DNA of 64,000 nt, from the NCBI GenBank assembly GCA_027605045.1, contig JAQFWX010000005.1:1674001-1738000 (forward strand), read 5' to 3'. The notes under the pieces were generated by a model that was given only the letters and a program-made list of their open reading frames with translations, did not search any database and was not told the origin of the DNA. Each line of letters begins with the position of its first letter. Within the stretch, counting starts at the first letter, position 1. A program made the position numbers and the translations under genes. The stretch is from Phallus indusiatus. Lineage: Eukaryota > Basidiomycota > Agaricomycetes > Phallales > Phallaceae. Shown here piece by piece: positions 23,234-36,259 of the stretch.

Positions 23234-23914
23234 GACAAGGTAAAGAGGCTGTAACCAATTGGAACTATGTAACTGAGTAACTCACGCGATTTTACTTCGA
23301 TACTTAGGAATGCGGCCTATACTACTCATGACAGTGTTCCAAAACGCAGTGAAAGGACAGTGAAGCTGTAGTCAAGGTTGAGTCAAGGCTTCTGAGCGCT
23401 GCGACATCATATGACTTCATCCGCCATGTGCCGTTACGAAACAACCGTGCTTAGCGCACATGCCATAATAGTGTCCCACGCTACGAGCTTCCAAGGGATA
23501 AGGCCAAGGATTTCACACGAATCGAGTGTTTAAAGGCTTCGTCAATTCCAACTTAACTTAACTGGAACTAGATACAGAAGTTGGGGAGTTTATAGATGTT
23601 TGTAGTGATCATGATTAAGTACTAAAGAAAAAGGGTCGAGGAGAATAAAGACAACTCAAGTAAAAAGGGAAGAAAAAGAGTTCTCGGGCGGGCACTTGTA
23701 AGGATATACGAATCCCTTACATCGGCCTCATCCTGCTCTGGTTCCGTTGCAGACCATTCTATTCATGGCTAAACTGCTTCATTGCTCATTTCGGGGCTTT
23801 CCTTTCGTATTAGCCTATGATGCGTGTCAATGGTCATGGCAGATGATGGCACCTGTGTAACTTGCGTGCCAAACAATCAGTGCAGAGTTTAAATTGTTCA
23901 GTTACAGTATTGGC

Positions 23915-24185
23915 ACATGATTGAGTGGTCTGTGAGAGAATTTCCGAGGTCAGAGTAGAGAATACGATGATAGTGAGTGTTAGAATCGGCTATGGATGAA
24001 TGAATACATTGACGAGGTAGCTTCTTTGACTTGACTTAGTAATTTACCCCGCTACGAACCTCAGGCTGGCGATGGAAGCAAAGTATTTCTCTCGCAAAGT
24101 GCTTCTGTCAATTTTATCCGCACTTGAAACCGTGTGGCTGGCTTGTTAGTTGGAAAATCCATTGTCAGTACTAGGACACGAGGAC
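23915..24185 (-). pseudogene. ICMT-like fragment (copy B)
   Basis: On the minus strand 24180-23915 matches the end of exon 1, the intron and the start of exon 2 of the intact ICMT at 58.3 kb: ACAATGGATTTTC...AAATTGACAGAAGCACTTTG, then CACTCACTATCATCGTATTC and CATGTGCCAATAC. The methyltransferase core is absent. Frame is lost inside exon 1 (a base missing near the GCCACACGG stretch). This is a short relic left beside FBX1. Confidence 0.75.
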
Positions 24186-24688
24186 ATGAATAAGTAATAC
24201 TAGTAGAGCTCGAGTAATGTTTGATATGAAGTGTAAATACATATGTACATACCTTTAAGCTTCACAGTATATTTCGTGATATCAATGTAGCCTGTTCGCG
24301 CACTCATCAATAGAAATATATAAAAGCGATTAAAATTTAGGAATAGGGCAAAAATTTGGATGCGAAAAAAATGAGGGATCAAGTCAAATCCAAGTCGAAA
24401 GATGTCACAACCTTTAGAATCTCCGAAACAAGACTTTTGTGCATACGACAATCTACCAATGGTCACTGCATAATATTTGTTGTTCCGGCTCGGGTTGGTG
24501 CTAAACTCGGGGTGTCAAATTGGCTAGTTTTTCTCGTTGAATATTTAACATTTAATGTGCAAACTGGAGAAGCACAACACGAGAAGTACATACAAATTGA
24601 ATTTCCATAACATAATTGTTTCAATAGCTCGACACAACTCTTACACGCGCAAAACTTCTTTTACATATTCATTTAACACACGTTGAGC

Positions 24689-27600
24689 TCACAACCCTTC
24701 CCACAAAAATCCCTCCCCATCACCAATTTCGAGCGTTCCCAAAAGTTTAAGATCGGCACTCGACGATCCAACAGCAACATCATAAATTCCCTCACAGACT
24801 TTCCACATTCCGGTTTTAGTACCTCCAAGTTCGGGATCCCCAAGTGTCACATCCCAGAAAGACACCGCATACTTGTTCAACACGACTGACACTTCCCTTT
24901 TCTCACCAGGTTTCAGATCTTTGGCTTTGTGGAATCCACGGAGCTGCCATTTCGGCGTTGTTGGAACTCGGTTATCGACCGCTGAAGATCCGCCCAACTT
25001 TGGTTTGACAGGAGAGAGATAGACTTGCGCGGTTTCGGAGCCAACTAAAGATCCGGTGTTCGTGATTGTGAATGAGACAGTGATGTTAATGGGATTGCTC
25101 TTAGAGCCGTTATTACGAGAGACCTGGAGTGATCCGTATGAGAAAGTTGTGTAAGACAAACCGAACCTATACGAGAATGAGATCATTGAGCATTTTAAAC
25201 TTTAATCAGCTAACTTTAATCCTTACCCAAACGGCCACATAGCATCTATCTCCCTAGCGTGATACCACTTGTACCCAACGAACAAATCTTCGCGATAATA
25301 GACTTGTCCGTTTTCGCTCCCGTAGTTGAGGTAGGACGGCACATCTTGAAGTTTATGTGGGAAAGTTAACGGAAGTTTACCTGAGGGATTGACTTCTCCA
25401 AACAAAACGTCCGCGATGGCATTTCCGGCCTCATTACCCTGGTACCAGGCCTGAAGAATAGAGGAAACTTTGGAGTGCCATGGCATCAACGTAGCTGAAC
25501 CCTGCAGTAAATATCGTAGTGTTTTCAAATGAACTTCATCTAAACAAAACGCAATCAACTGGACTTACAGCCTGAACAACAACGACCACTTTCTCAGCAC
25601 CAACAGCCTCCGCGACCTTCTCAATCAACTCATTCTGTCTTCCGGGTAAATCGAGATTAGGCCTATCAAACCCTTCACTTTCCCATTCGGGGCTGAGTCC
25701 TACGACAATGACCGCAACATCGTTACGAGATGCAACTTGAACCGCATCTTTTATGGCTTGATCTGGGTCGATTTTAGGCGCACCGCCAAGGCGCTGAAAG
25801 AAAAATGGTTGAGTTTCAAGTTTTGAGAAAAGACCCGAATGACTTATCCTTACCAAACCGAATGTAGGACTAGCCTGGGGACCTTTGCCTTCTCCTGCAT
25901 CTGGTGGAGGAGTGTTGATGTATTCGATGTGGACTTTGATCGTCTGATTGGCCTTGATGTTGTACACGCCTGTTTCTTCCACGGTCCCTCGACTACATAG
26001 AGACAAAAGAATGAAAAATTCTATAAAGAATAGTGGCGAACATGCTAACCCGTCAAAGAAATCTCCAGAACGCTGTTTCGTCCAATTATCAATCACGAGT
26101 TCACCGTCAATGAATAGCTTGGCACGTCCTAAAATGACAAATTTTGTAAACATTTTGAACGAAACAAAACGAAACCATCAGGGTTTTTCCATCCTTCTTA
26201 CCAGCGACAGTCAAACCAAACTCGAATGGTCCCGAGTAGTCAGGTGATGTAAACAACCCTGAAACAACCATACCCCACGTCTCCGTAATACCCTTCGGCA
26301 AAAAGTCATTCAACAGTATTCTGGTATCGTTCAACTCATATTCCGCCAAGGGCGTCTTCACGGGAGAACCTGTTTGAGGGTCGTAGTTGTAAAAGGCACA
26401 GTGCCAATAACCTTTCTTATCAGGATTGGTCGGAGATGACAATAACTGGTCTAATGAAGGGAGGTATCTTTGGGCTTTTCGAGAGACTTTTGATTAAGAC
26501 CTTAACACACGAGAGTATCACGCGAGCATTATCTTACCGTAGCACCCAACACTATACTCCACGCTTGCATTTTTCGACTTTGCAAGTTTCACGATTCCTT
26601 CGTAAGGCGTAACAACATATGAAGGTTTCAAATTCGCTGATCCTCCGCCTGAGATATTCGAGGCTTTGGCGTTAGGTCCTATAACTGCTATTTTTGTTCC
26701 TGATTTAGTTATGGGAAGTTTGTTGTGCGAGTTCTTAAGTAGAACAATGCCTGAGCTTGCAAGTTTGCGTGTAAAGGATTGGATTTCAGGTGTCGCGGCG
26801 CGAGAGCGCTCGACGTCCGGTCCAAAGAGGGTGTCGGGAGACATGCGGGAGATGCTTTGCACAAACCTTTAAAATAGGAATATATCATTTTTCTCGCAGT
26901 AACGAGGTAGTTTGAAAATACTTACTTTAGGACTTCGGCGACTCTCTTTTCAATTGTCGCAATCGTCAATTTTTGAGCCGTCAATGAATGTCCTACCAGA
27001 AGTGGAGTACGCCATCTTGGTGGACCGGGCATTTCTAAGGAAAGACCTGCATTTATGTTTTCCGCTACGCTGTACGTTCCGAACCTAAATATCAGAGGAA
27101 TCATAAATCATAATTTACGAAAACACAAAGCTCGTACGATGAACTTCACTTACCAATCACTCATAACTAACCCATCGAATCCCCATTCCTTTCTCAGTAT
27201 AGTGCTTAAAAGACGGTAGTTCTCTGAACAGTGTGTACCGTTGAGACGGTTATAACTACATGCGGCAATTAGCTTTGTTCACGGCTCGCGACCAGACGTA
27301 CGCAGTCATATAAGCTAAAGGCTTAGCATCTCGCTGCGCAATCATGAATCTATATTGATGAAAGCTTTAAGGTCTACTTGAGAACAAAGCGCTCTTACGG
27401 GTACAAATACACCTCTCTCAAAGCGCGTTCGGAGACGTTAGAACTAGAACCCAATCTCTCGTGCTCTTGGTCATTAGCAACAAAATGTTTGATAGTAGCT
27501 GCAACGCCGTGAGACTGAAGGCCGTTCACGTATGCTGCAGCGCATGTTCCTGATAATTTTTCAATCATAAATCGTAAACTGAATAGAGCCGAATGTTTAA

Positions 27601-28047
27601 ACCTGATAAGAACGGATCTTCTGAGAAAGATTCGAACGATCTACCACCAAGCGGGGAGCGCTGGATGTTACATGTCGGCGCAAGAAGGATCGTCGCTGAT
27701 TTGAGTTTAGCCTCTTCAGCGAGAAATGCACCCGCAGCGTTGATCAGCTCGGGATCAAACGTTGCTGCTAGAGAGGTAGCACACTAAAAAAAAAACAAAT
27801 GAGAACTAAACCAACTAAACCAACGTCAACTTACTGGCAAGCATTGCGCTGGGCTCAACAGAAAGAAAGACTCGCCGCGCGCTCCATTTGGACCATCGCT
27901 CATCTTTGCCGACGGTATACCAAGTCTGGGTATCGGATTAGTATGCCACCAGTCTGGTGCACCGATTAAGAGGATTTTTTCTTCTTTCGTGAGCTTTGAG
28001 ATAAGATCTGGTATGGACGCCGTCGGGAAATCTGATGTTGGTGACAT
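24689..28047 (-). CDS. GH3 beta-glucosidase with PA14 domain, probably intracellular
   Basis: Multi-exon minus-strand gene starting at 28047 ([20 protein letters not shown]) and ending at 24689 (GFLWEGL); about 840 residues. Domains in order: GH3 N-terminal barrel ([69 protein letters not shown], then the MSDW nucleophile Asp), GH3 C-terminal part ([24 protein letters not shown]), a PA14 insertion ([50 protein letters not shown]), the acid/base block [22 protein letters not shown], and a fibronectin-III-like tail ([28 protein letters not shown]). A short 47-nt intron near 27255-27302 removes an apparent stop. There is no signal peptide, as in cytosolic fungal PA14-GH3 enzymes. Likely activity is hydrolysis of beta-glucosides such as cellobiose. 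Confidence 0.92.
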
Positions 28048-28729
28048 TGTCCTTGTTGCTTTTTTGCTCGGGTTGAAATTACTACGTCTTATTCAGAAAC
28101 GACTTATAAAGTAAGAGGGAGCAAAAAACCGAGATTTCTGCCCACATACCTCGAAAACAGCACTGGTGGGAAGATGAATCGATACTGACACCGTCGTCGG
28201 TTGCGATTACGCCCAAGAACTTTTATATACCTGAGCCGACCATATTAACACACCGATATTTCTCCGGTTTGTTACGCGGCGTGACGGCACGTGATTTTCC
28301 ATACTCACGGCGGGGTCGTCTCTGTGATCGTCTGATCATGACAACATATCATGATTCATATCATTCATAGCATATCGATAGGTCCAATGAGACTGAGAAC
28401 CAAAGAAGAACCAAGTATTCTTAACTCAGCTTACCCTGGAATAGTTTTTTCAAAAAACCACGAGGCGGGACTCAGGGAAGCAAGATTTAGAAAAGAGTCA
28501 GGAGAACCCGGGGGACGGGAAACCATGTAGTAAGTGGACTTTTGAACCTTAAGCTTAAGTCTGATACTTATCCAAGGCGTTGTACGTATCCAGGCAAATA
28601 AGTTGCTAGATGAAGACATATGTGGCGACGCAATCGGGCTCAAATCAGCAACATTTCAAACTAATTCACATGTCGGGATTGCGTTAGTATCTAGAGGGTT
28701 CTTTATCTACACGTTTTTCATATATACAC

Positions 28730-29503
28730 TCAACAAATTCCAGGAATGTATCTGTAAGGAACTCGTTTTACATAGTCGTTCCACAATCCGGTTTGTGCGA
28801 AATGATTACGAAGATTTCGCTCCTCCAAAAGGGCTCTGCTGGATAAGAAGTACCAAACATAGATCGCCCACAATGTCCATAATACGATCAAGAGTTTCAC
28901 AATTAAGGATGAGGTTGCCCATCCACATGTGATAGCCGGATTCTGACGACTGAGGACCAATATGGCATTTCCAGCCCATTTCATAATTCCACCAGTATAA
29001 CTCGGGTGTCGAACGATTGAGTATGGTCCGGTGTCCACAAGCCTATGGTTCGAGCGAATTGTGACCTCGAAAGTGAACAAGTCTCCCAAAGTTTTGAAGC
29101 ATAATAAGCGAATGCCAGCCCCGGCTGTAACCAGCACAAAGCTTGCTATGAACGAGAGGGACAGACGGCGCAATTCGTCATTCGCATCCCCGGTGCATAA
29201 TGGTGCCTTCCCAGGCGACACAAGGTTCGGTATGAGTGTCGAACACAAGATGATACTAGGCATCACAAGTGGCTTGAATAGTGGCGAATCGTGATCAACG
29301 ACTATCATTCTCAGTTACAACAATTTCGCACTCACAATAAGATTGAATGTGTAAGCCAAACGCGCATATCTCTCTTGAAATGTGCTTTTCTCGACTTTGT
29401 CTGACGACACTGACTTGACGGGTGGTATGGAGGCTTTCAAGGCTATGAAGTTCATTATCAAGAGCATGAGGAGTTTTAGAAAAACAACAGATGAAGTCGA
29501 CAT
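28730..29503 (-). CDS. ICMT-like methyltransferase (copy C)
   Basis: Exons 29336-29503 and 28730-29272 with one 63-nt intron (GTGAGT...TTCAAG) give 236 residues. The start reads MSTSSVVFLKLLMLLIMNFI. The core has CFKTLGDLFTFEVTI, GPYSIVRHPSYTGG, a hydrophobic stretch, and the C-terminal ERNLRNHF...YVKRVPYRYIPGIC, the pattern of isoprenylcysteine carboxyl methyltransferase (STE14-type, SAM-dependent, several membrane helices, ER). True STE14 methylates the carboxyl of farnesylated Cys, for example on mating pheromones and Ras. Whether this divergent, multi-copy paralogue does so is unknown. Intact by inspection. Confidence 0.85.
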
Positions 29504-30230
29504 CGTTATGACGAGTAGGTGTCAAGATGAGCGGAAATAATGGGAGGCGTTCACTCCTCAGCCTGAGACTTGCCCACATGACTCCTTCAAACTTGATGCC
29601 AGGAAAATTTTTATTCGTCATAACGTCATTGGATATATACGTATTGGTGTCGCCAGACAAATGATTGATGCAGCGTAAACGTGTCGTATCTAATTGCCAA
29701 ATATAACCATGGGTTCAATATTTTACCTCCGCCAAACTTGAATTATATATTACAAGTTTAAACAATTAGCTATTTTTGTTTGTGCCCAAAAAAAAGAAAG
29801 AAAGGACGAGTGAATTCAACGCACTGAGGTGTATGCGTATCGGCAATGAATAACAAAGTCGGATGAGGTGTCATTCAGTTTTGTATGCACTCATTGGTTG
29901 TGTATATACTCGTTCGGGCAGGTCGGATTTTTACTTTCGAAAACCTACGGGCGGCCCGTGCCGATGTTTAAGGTCTGAGGTGAGAATGTTCTTTGATAAA
30001 TTATCTATTTATGTGTATACAAAATTGAACGAGCCATAAGAGATTCGTAAGATGATCATGAGTCAGGAAGCGAGCGCTCTGGTGAAACTTAATGTTAGCT
30101 GAAGTTGAAGCGGATCGTGCCTCCAGGTGACAAAGCCCACCTCTTTTTGATAATAGAACAATAGAGAACAGTCATCGTGATTGCTGATTAAATCACTTCT
30201 TCTCTCAAATACAAGGTTACTCCGGACTCT
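29504..30230. other. Intergenic, nothing supported
   Basis: No coding pattern is visible. AT-rich, with a CCCAAAAAAAAGAAAGAAAGG low-complexity patch near 29787. Confidence 0.5.
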
Positions 30231-30234
30231 ATCT

Positions 30235-31641
30235 TGTTTGCATCGGATCCCGATACTTGGGATTCCATGTCGTTGAGTGTCAGACTCCTGGTGCTCGTGC
30301 TAGTAGCTTCATTTTCCGAAATCACCATCGTCAACGTCTGGTTTGTTGTTTTTCTAGAAACGAGACAGGGAAACCAAGTTTGAAGTACATCCTTATCAGA
30401 GTCGAATCAGGTAAAAACAAAAAAAATTGTAGGAGAGCCTCTGAAGCTTACTTGTCGTAAGCCGAACAACGCGAAGACGCTTATGGGAACTTGTGAAGTT
30501 GAAAGTCAGTTTCCAGTATTACTACTATTTGACCTTAACGTACTCAGACTTCCAATGACTACTTCCGCTTCTGCCGCCCCAGATGCGTTTGCGTCAGCTC
30601 GAGGACCGGCAAGTGATCGACCTAATGAGACTCTACAACAGCCAAAGACTTATTTTCAGTTTCTAATACATCAGTTAATAACGGGAAATCATACCCGAAG
30701 TATGCTAATCTCAGCAAAGAAAAGATTAAAAGTCTCACAAGTAGTGAGATCGGTAAAAGACCGCGCTGAACTGCCAATCGTACGACTCGGTGTTTGAACA
30801 GAAACATTGTCAGAAGAAGGACTGAAAGGTGTCAATTTGGTCAGATCGTATTGATTTTATGCATATACTTACTATCCCAAAGGGAAGTAATAACCATAGT
30901 AGAAAGAAAAAAGTATCCAAAAACTATGATGCCCCAATCAGAAAAAAGTTCGGCCTGCGATATACAGAAGGTCTCAGAAAGGTCCTTTGACAGTAAAAGT
31001 GACTTTGACGCATACCAAACATAACACTCCAATCAAATAAGGGGAAACGAGTAGCTGGTATGTTTTATTAGTTTACGGGAAGAAAGAGGAGCGAAGAAAT
31101 AAAGAGACCTACTATAGGAGTCAACCATTTTTCAACAGAAGGTGAACGTTCCGTAGTGAACACGCTTCGCATTTTAAACCAGAGCTTTGTAATTTGATCA
31201 ATGAGATATATAACACACTTGAATATCAGCGATAAAAACTCACATGAACAATCAAATTCAACGTTGCGACTATCGATCTGTTACAACAGTCAGTCTTGAT
31301 TTGAACTCCCAACACCTTAACTCACACTAAACTGAAAAAATCCAACAATGTTTGTCCCATAATAGCTACACCAAATTGTGCTATAGACGTAGCGGGTAAA
31401 GAAATGATGGTCACGGCACTATAAAAAGAGTCGATACAACAAAATAAGTGCTGGGACTTGAATTGACTCACTAGAAGGTGGTATATGCGGTATACATTAA
31501 CCATGTTATCAAGAAATTCATGAAGAGCGAATTGCGATCAAGTGTGTTGGATAACTTGAAAGTACAAAATAGCATCGCCAACAGGATGAGACCCACAATC
31601 TGTAGTGCGAAGAGACTCTTTTCTAGAGCCGTCAGTGACAT
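30235..31641 (-). pseudogene. GPCR-like multi-pass membrane protein, decayed tandem copy
   Basis: Start at 31641 (MSLTALEKSLFALQIVGLIL) with exon 2 near 31330-31420 (VTIISLPATSIAQFGVAIMG, TLLDFFSL). Later segments match the neighbour at 32.5-33.9 kb: SKDLSETFCISQAELF, FFLSTMVITSLWDS, MFLFKHRVVRLAVQRGLLPI. The frame of the exon start (FPLFDWSVMFGMRQS) and that of SETFCISQAEL differ by one base near 30990, so an intact product is unlikely. Upstream hydrophobic exons suggest a seven-helix layout. The family looks basidiomycete-restricted and GPCR-like; the ligand is unknown. Confidence 0.6.
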
Positions 31642-32475
31642 TTTTTACGAACTTAAAGTATTTTTTGAGTATACTATAGTGCGAGCTGAGTATGAGAGGG
31701 TACTGAGGCAATGTCAGGAAAAATGGGGAATGAGAAGCTACTAGACCCTTGACGCAACAATGAACTCACTATTTATTCGCCTAGAAGTTGGCCCTTGATA
31801 ATTAATGCAAACAGTTCCCACTGTCATACTTTTCTATGCGAATTGACTGATGGAAACATTGTGACAACGTTTCCACAATGTCATTGTGGATAGTTGCGGT
31901 GGTATCTTGGGCGGCAATCATGCGCTTTTTTACATATTTTGTGTTGAGATAAACGCACTAAAGTTACACGTTCATTTTATTCTCCTCAAAGAAATCGTTT
32001 GCGTATAATATGACGCGTTGGTTTAGTGTACCAAAGTTTACATCAAATCATAGAGATAAGTGGGCTTACCGGTATGATTGAGAAGCTAAACCGTTATCTT
32101 TAGGATTCATGTACCCATTGCGAAGCGGAAGAGGATCAACGATTTTCGATGCATAAGACATGTAGCATAGCAAACTAGTCTTTGTGTAATGTCAATACCA
32201 TGCATTTAGTGATCAAAGTATTGAATTGAATCCGCGTAATTTTTGCTCCCCAGTTGTTGCAGTCACTGATTCATAGCATTCAGCTTTAATCCAACTGTCG
32301 TCAGCGTTGAAGACAAATTTGGTGTATTAAATATGAGATGGATTATCTGGAAAAAGGAAGATGAACTTACGGAGCAATGGCACACTGTATCCGATTTTAA
32401 TTATGTAAATTTGAACTTGAATTTGTATACGTTCGGACAAAAGGTATGGCGAACGTTAATATTCGTCGTGAAAAC

Positions 32476-33917
32476 TTATGATACTACATCATTTATTGTT
32501 TTTGGATATTGATAGTGCTGCGATGGTTGCGTCGAATCCGGCGAGACCTGGGATTCCATGTCGTTTGGTAGCAATGCTCTCGTACTATAATTCTCTGGAG
32601 CAACCACTATTAAGGTCCGTTCCTCCGTTTTTCGGGAAATACAGGGAAACCACATTCGGAGTATATCCTTGTCAAAGCGGCGTCAAGCAAATAAAGTATT
32701 AAGGCTGTGTCAGCGGGCTTACTTGTCGTAGGCCAAACAACGCGAAGACGCTTATGGGAACTTGACGATGAACATCAGTATTTAGTCTTATCATCACTCA
32801 AATATGACGCACTCAAGCTTTGGATAATCAGTTCTGCCTGTTCTAGTTTCGAACTCATGACTGCGGCCGGATTGTTTCCAATGTTAGCCTTGGTATGAAG
32901 GCCTAATGAGACTCTACGGCAGCCACGAGATATATTTTACCAAGTTTCTTATTAATAAGAAAAACATACCCGCAGTATGCTAATCTCAGCACCGAAAAGA
33001 TTAAAAGTCGCACGAGTAACGGGATCGGTAGTAGACCGCGCTGAACAGCTAAGCGTACGACTCGGTGCTTGAACAAAAACATCGCCAGAAGAAGAACTGA
33101 AAAAAAAAATCAGTGTTGAAGGTCAGATAAAATTATCTCACGCAGACTTACTATCCCAAAGAGAAGCGATGAGCATAACGGAAAGGAAAATGTATGCAAA
33201 AATTGTGCCGCTCCGAACAAGGAAAAGTTCGGCCTGTGATATACACCAAGTTTTAAGTTGTCTTGACAGATCGTAGTGGACTCGATAAATACCAGGCATG
33301 ACGATCCAATTAAGTAAGGGGATACGAGCAGCTGATACGTTTTTTTAGTCCACACGGCCAGAAAGTGAGCAAAAAATAAACTGATTTACCACAGGAGTTA
33401 GCCATTTTTCAACATAATTGTTAAGCTTCGTTGTTAATGCGCTTCGCATTTTAAACCAAAGCTTCATAATTGGGTATCAGCGATAAACACCATGCATAAC
33501 AGCAACAGATCTCACATGAATAATTAGGTTCAATGTCGCAATTATCGATCTATCAGTCAACACAAGTTTAGTCTTGATTTAACCTCGAAGTATCCCAGCT
33601 TACATTATGCTAAAAAAATCTAATAATGTTCCTCTTATGATATCCACATTAGGTTGAGCTACTGTAGAAGGCAAAGCGACGATGGTCAGAACGCTGCAAA
33701 AAAATCAAAAAATCAAGTGAAAGCTGAAAGTTGAGTGGACGCACTGGAAGGTAGTATATGCGCTATACATTAGCCATGTCATCAAAAAATTCATGAATAA
33801 TGAATGACGGTCATGCGCATTGGATAATTTAAGAGTGCAAAATAGCATCGTCAACAAGATGAGGCCCAAAATTTGTAGTCCAACGACACTCTTCCCTACT
33901 GTAGTTAGAGGCGCCAT
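32476..33917 (-). CDS. GPCR-like multi-pass membrane protein, apparently intact tandem copy
   Basis: Spliced by eye on the minus strand. Exon 1 from 33917 reads MAPLTTVGKSVVGLQILGLI and FLMTWLMYSAYTTF. Exon 2 reads VLTIVALPSTVAQPNVD and GTLLDFFS. A small exon reads SIIATLNLIIH, continued by LWFKMRSALTTKLNNYVEKW. Then come IPLLNWIVMPGIYRVHYDLS, CISQAELFLVRSGTIFAYIF and LSVMLIASLWDS. Next are LLLAMFLFKHRVVRLAVQRG and LLIFSVLRLAYCG. The cytosolic tail (TDVHRQVPISVFALFGLRQ, ILRMWFPCISRKTEERT, PENYSTRALLPNDMESQVSP) ends INDVVS before TAA at 32476. About seven hydrophobic segments and a Ser/Pro-containing tail fit a receptor-like protein. I cannot assign it to STE3 or another named class. Confidence 0.68.
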
Positions 33918-34099
33918 CTTCTTTACGAAGTTGTGCTACTCAAATTGAGTATTCGGGTAGTGAGTCAAAAACGCGTCACTACTAGCGGGTACCGAGACAG
34001 TGTCAAGAAAGATGGGGTAAAGCAAATAAAACGTTAGACCTCCAATGCGACAAACTATTTATCTGCCGAAAGAATCGGATCTCCTTAGCATCTGATTGG

Positions 34100-34520
34100 A
34101 AACGGTTTCGGCTGTCATGCTTTACCGTTCAGATTGATGGGCTTGAAGTATTATCCTTAGCTGCGGTACCAGTGGTGGCTTAGGCGGTGATCATGCGCAT
34201 GATCAAAATAAATTTCCCATACAATGCCTTTCTCTCGAAAACAGGGTCGGAGATACACGTTCACCTCTCCTTTTTTCAATGGAGACTCCCGCGTATATAC
34301 CTGTCGATGGATTAGACTTTGTTGATAGCATGATTGGCAAACTGAGTTGGACGGAGGGACTCCTGAACTGTAAACCAGCAAGGCGCTGAAAGGGCGGTGT
34401 ACTTACCAACAGAGCGTTTAAGAGACTGCTCCACCATGATGGCATTCCGCGTTTCAAGGTACTCAGCAAATTACGAAAATAAGCGGGCGCATCAGTGTCA
34501 TTAAGAGAAGACTGTCGCTC
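34100..34520 (-). pseudogene. Possible third GPCR-like fragment
   Basis: The minus-strand segments ALSAPCWFTVQES... and LVYSSGVPPSNSVCQ resemble the second or third helix region of basidiomycete GPCR-like proteins (the LVYxxxxPPS type). No exon continuity links them, and stops fall in between. Weak evidence. Confidence 0.3.
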
Positions 34521-34747
34521 AGAATTTCAGTGCGTAGTGCAAGACGGCAGATCAACGTTCTCGAAGCATGAGACAAATAGCATAATGAATTATTGCTTAA
34601 TACCAACAACATTGAACGTGAGGCGACGTTAAATCCGCAGTTTACTGTCAACCGACATGATGCATGACCATAGATCATATTTCCTTCAGTAACCATCGGA
34701 GAGGTAAGTCCACCGTAAGTACTACAGTAGTTTGATCAAATCCCATT

Positions 34748-35683
34748 TCACTTCTGGGTAGTTTTGTGAGCCGCCTTAGAAGCTGCCGCCTTTGCCTTCC
34801 TCTCAGCAGTGTGTTTAATAACAAGAGCCCTAATTTTCGCGCGTTAAATTTGCTCAGCCGTTCTAATGATTACTTACTCATATTCAGCTTTTTGTTCCTT
34901 TTGACGATCAATCCTTCTTCGGTTCAAGCTTCGCAAGTGACGTCGACGTTGCAAACGAATTGGTGTAACAAGACGTTGAATCTTCGGTCTGTAATCGCCT
35001 ATTAGTCCACATCATGTTTATCCACTCGTGTGTCACATACGCTTTAGTATATGGTTTAGCATCAGGGTTCTTCTTAGACTGAACTTCACGTCTAATAACA
35101 TATTTCCGAACATCATCCTCTTTCGTCAAATTGAAGAACCGTCTGATCTTCGTAGCACGTTTCGGTCCGAGACGTTTGGGCAAAACGTTCTCTGTCAGGT
35201 CCCCGATAGGACTTTCACCTTGTTTGACAATGACAAGGGACAAGACCGCAATGTCAGGTCCGACAATGCAACCACGGACAGATTTGCGCTTGCGTTCACC
35301 GGTGCGTCGAGGGCGGTAGCAAGAGTGACCGTCGGATAAGAGGAGACGGACACGGTTGGGGAGGAGGACACCTTGCTTCATCGGGAAACCTTGTTTGTCG
35401 TTACCTCCGGTGATACGGACGATATATCCTTTCCATTCGTCGCCTAATGAGTCGAGAGGGACCTCTTGAGAGATTTTCTTGTCGTAGAAGACACGGCTGT
35501 AAAAAGTCTTGAATGAACAATTTCAGGATAAAGACAATAATGAACTTACTATCGACGTTCGTCATCGAAATCATAAGTCTTTTGGCACCCAGTTGCTGGG
35601 TCTGTTCAACGTGTAGCAGTCATAGTTAGTATAAGCTGACGAGGTTTGTCAAAATATGACGCACTAGCAATGTTCAACTTCAT
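34748..35683 (-). CDS. RPS6: 40S ribosomal protein eS6, copy 1
   Basis: Start at 35683 (MKLNIA). Five exons have the same structure as copy 2: a 19-nt first exon, a 52-nt second exon encoding [18 protein letters not shown], the long exon ([60 protein letters not shown]), then [20 protein letters not shown], and a final exon ending AAHKTTQK. Predicted length is 239 residues, close to yeast eS6. It lacks the RRxSS tail that is phosphorylated in yeast and animals. The coding sequence looks nearly identical to the inverted copy at 37.1-38.1 kb, including about 310 bases of exon 3 that match in all frames. Intron 1 differs markedly. Both copies look functional. Confidence 0.94.
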
Positions 35684-35818
35684 CTTTTGGGAAGGAAATT
35701 ATTTCTAAGGCACGGAGAAAATCTCCGTTCTTCTTTCTAGTTTTGAAACTACAAGAGGAAATACACCTCTTCAGTATTGAGAGCTTGAGGAAAACGATGG
35801 TCGGAGTATCAAGTCGAG

Positions 35819-35835
35819 GCAACTATTACAGTTGC
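35819..35835 (-). promoter_or_regulatory. Conserved inverted-repeat promoter motif of eS6 copy 1
   Basis: On the minus strand GCAACTGTAATAGTTGC, preceded by ACGTAA, 136 bp before the eS6 start. The same motif with a perfect palindrome sits 132 bp before copy 2. Confidence 0.55.
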
Positions 35836-36259
35836 TTACGTCAGCCAAAAACCCTCAAAGGACGATTCGATATATTGGTTTTTTTTTCATTCCGAAGCAT
35901 AGAGCTTTTATTAGTTTTTGAAGGAGAAAATAAAACTCGTAAAAGTTTAATAAGTATAACATTCTGACTTATGGTTGTCACTGCAATGGCGGCTTCGCTT
36001 CCATGTCACGAACATTACACCGAGGGTAAATTTCAATCTGAATTAGCAACGTTGAAAAAGTATCAGGCGTTTGAGATGCGAAAGTTCAAATGTACCGGAC
36101 TCAGCGGTGGAAGCGAACTCATATATAGAGATCCTAATTGCATATGAGCCTTAGCCTAGCATTTTTGAGTCATGTATGTATGTAAGATAACATGCGAATT
36201 CTCTTCGTCTCCATGCAATCACTGCCTTAAAATAACAGATAAGCGAGGCGTGTAAGCAC

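Noticed and set aside
32476..33917. Assignment to the STE3 pheromone-receptor class
   Set aside because: The characteristic STE3 helix motifs were not seen; no pheromone precursor (CAAX) gene was recognised next to it.
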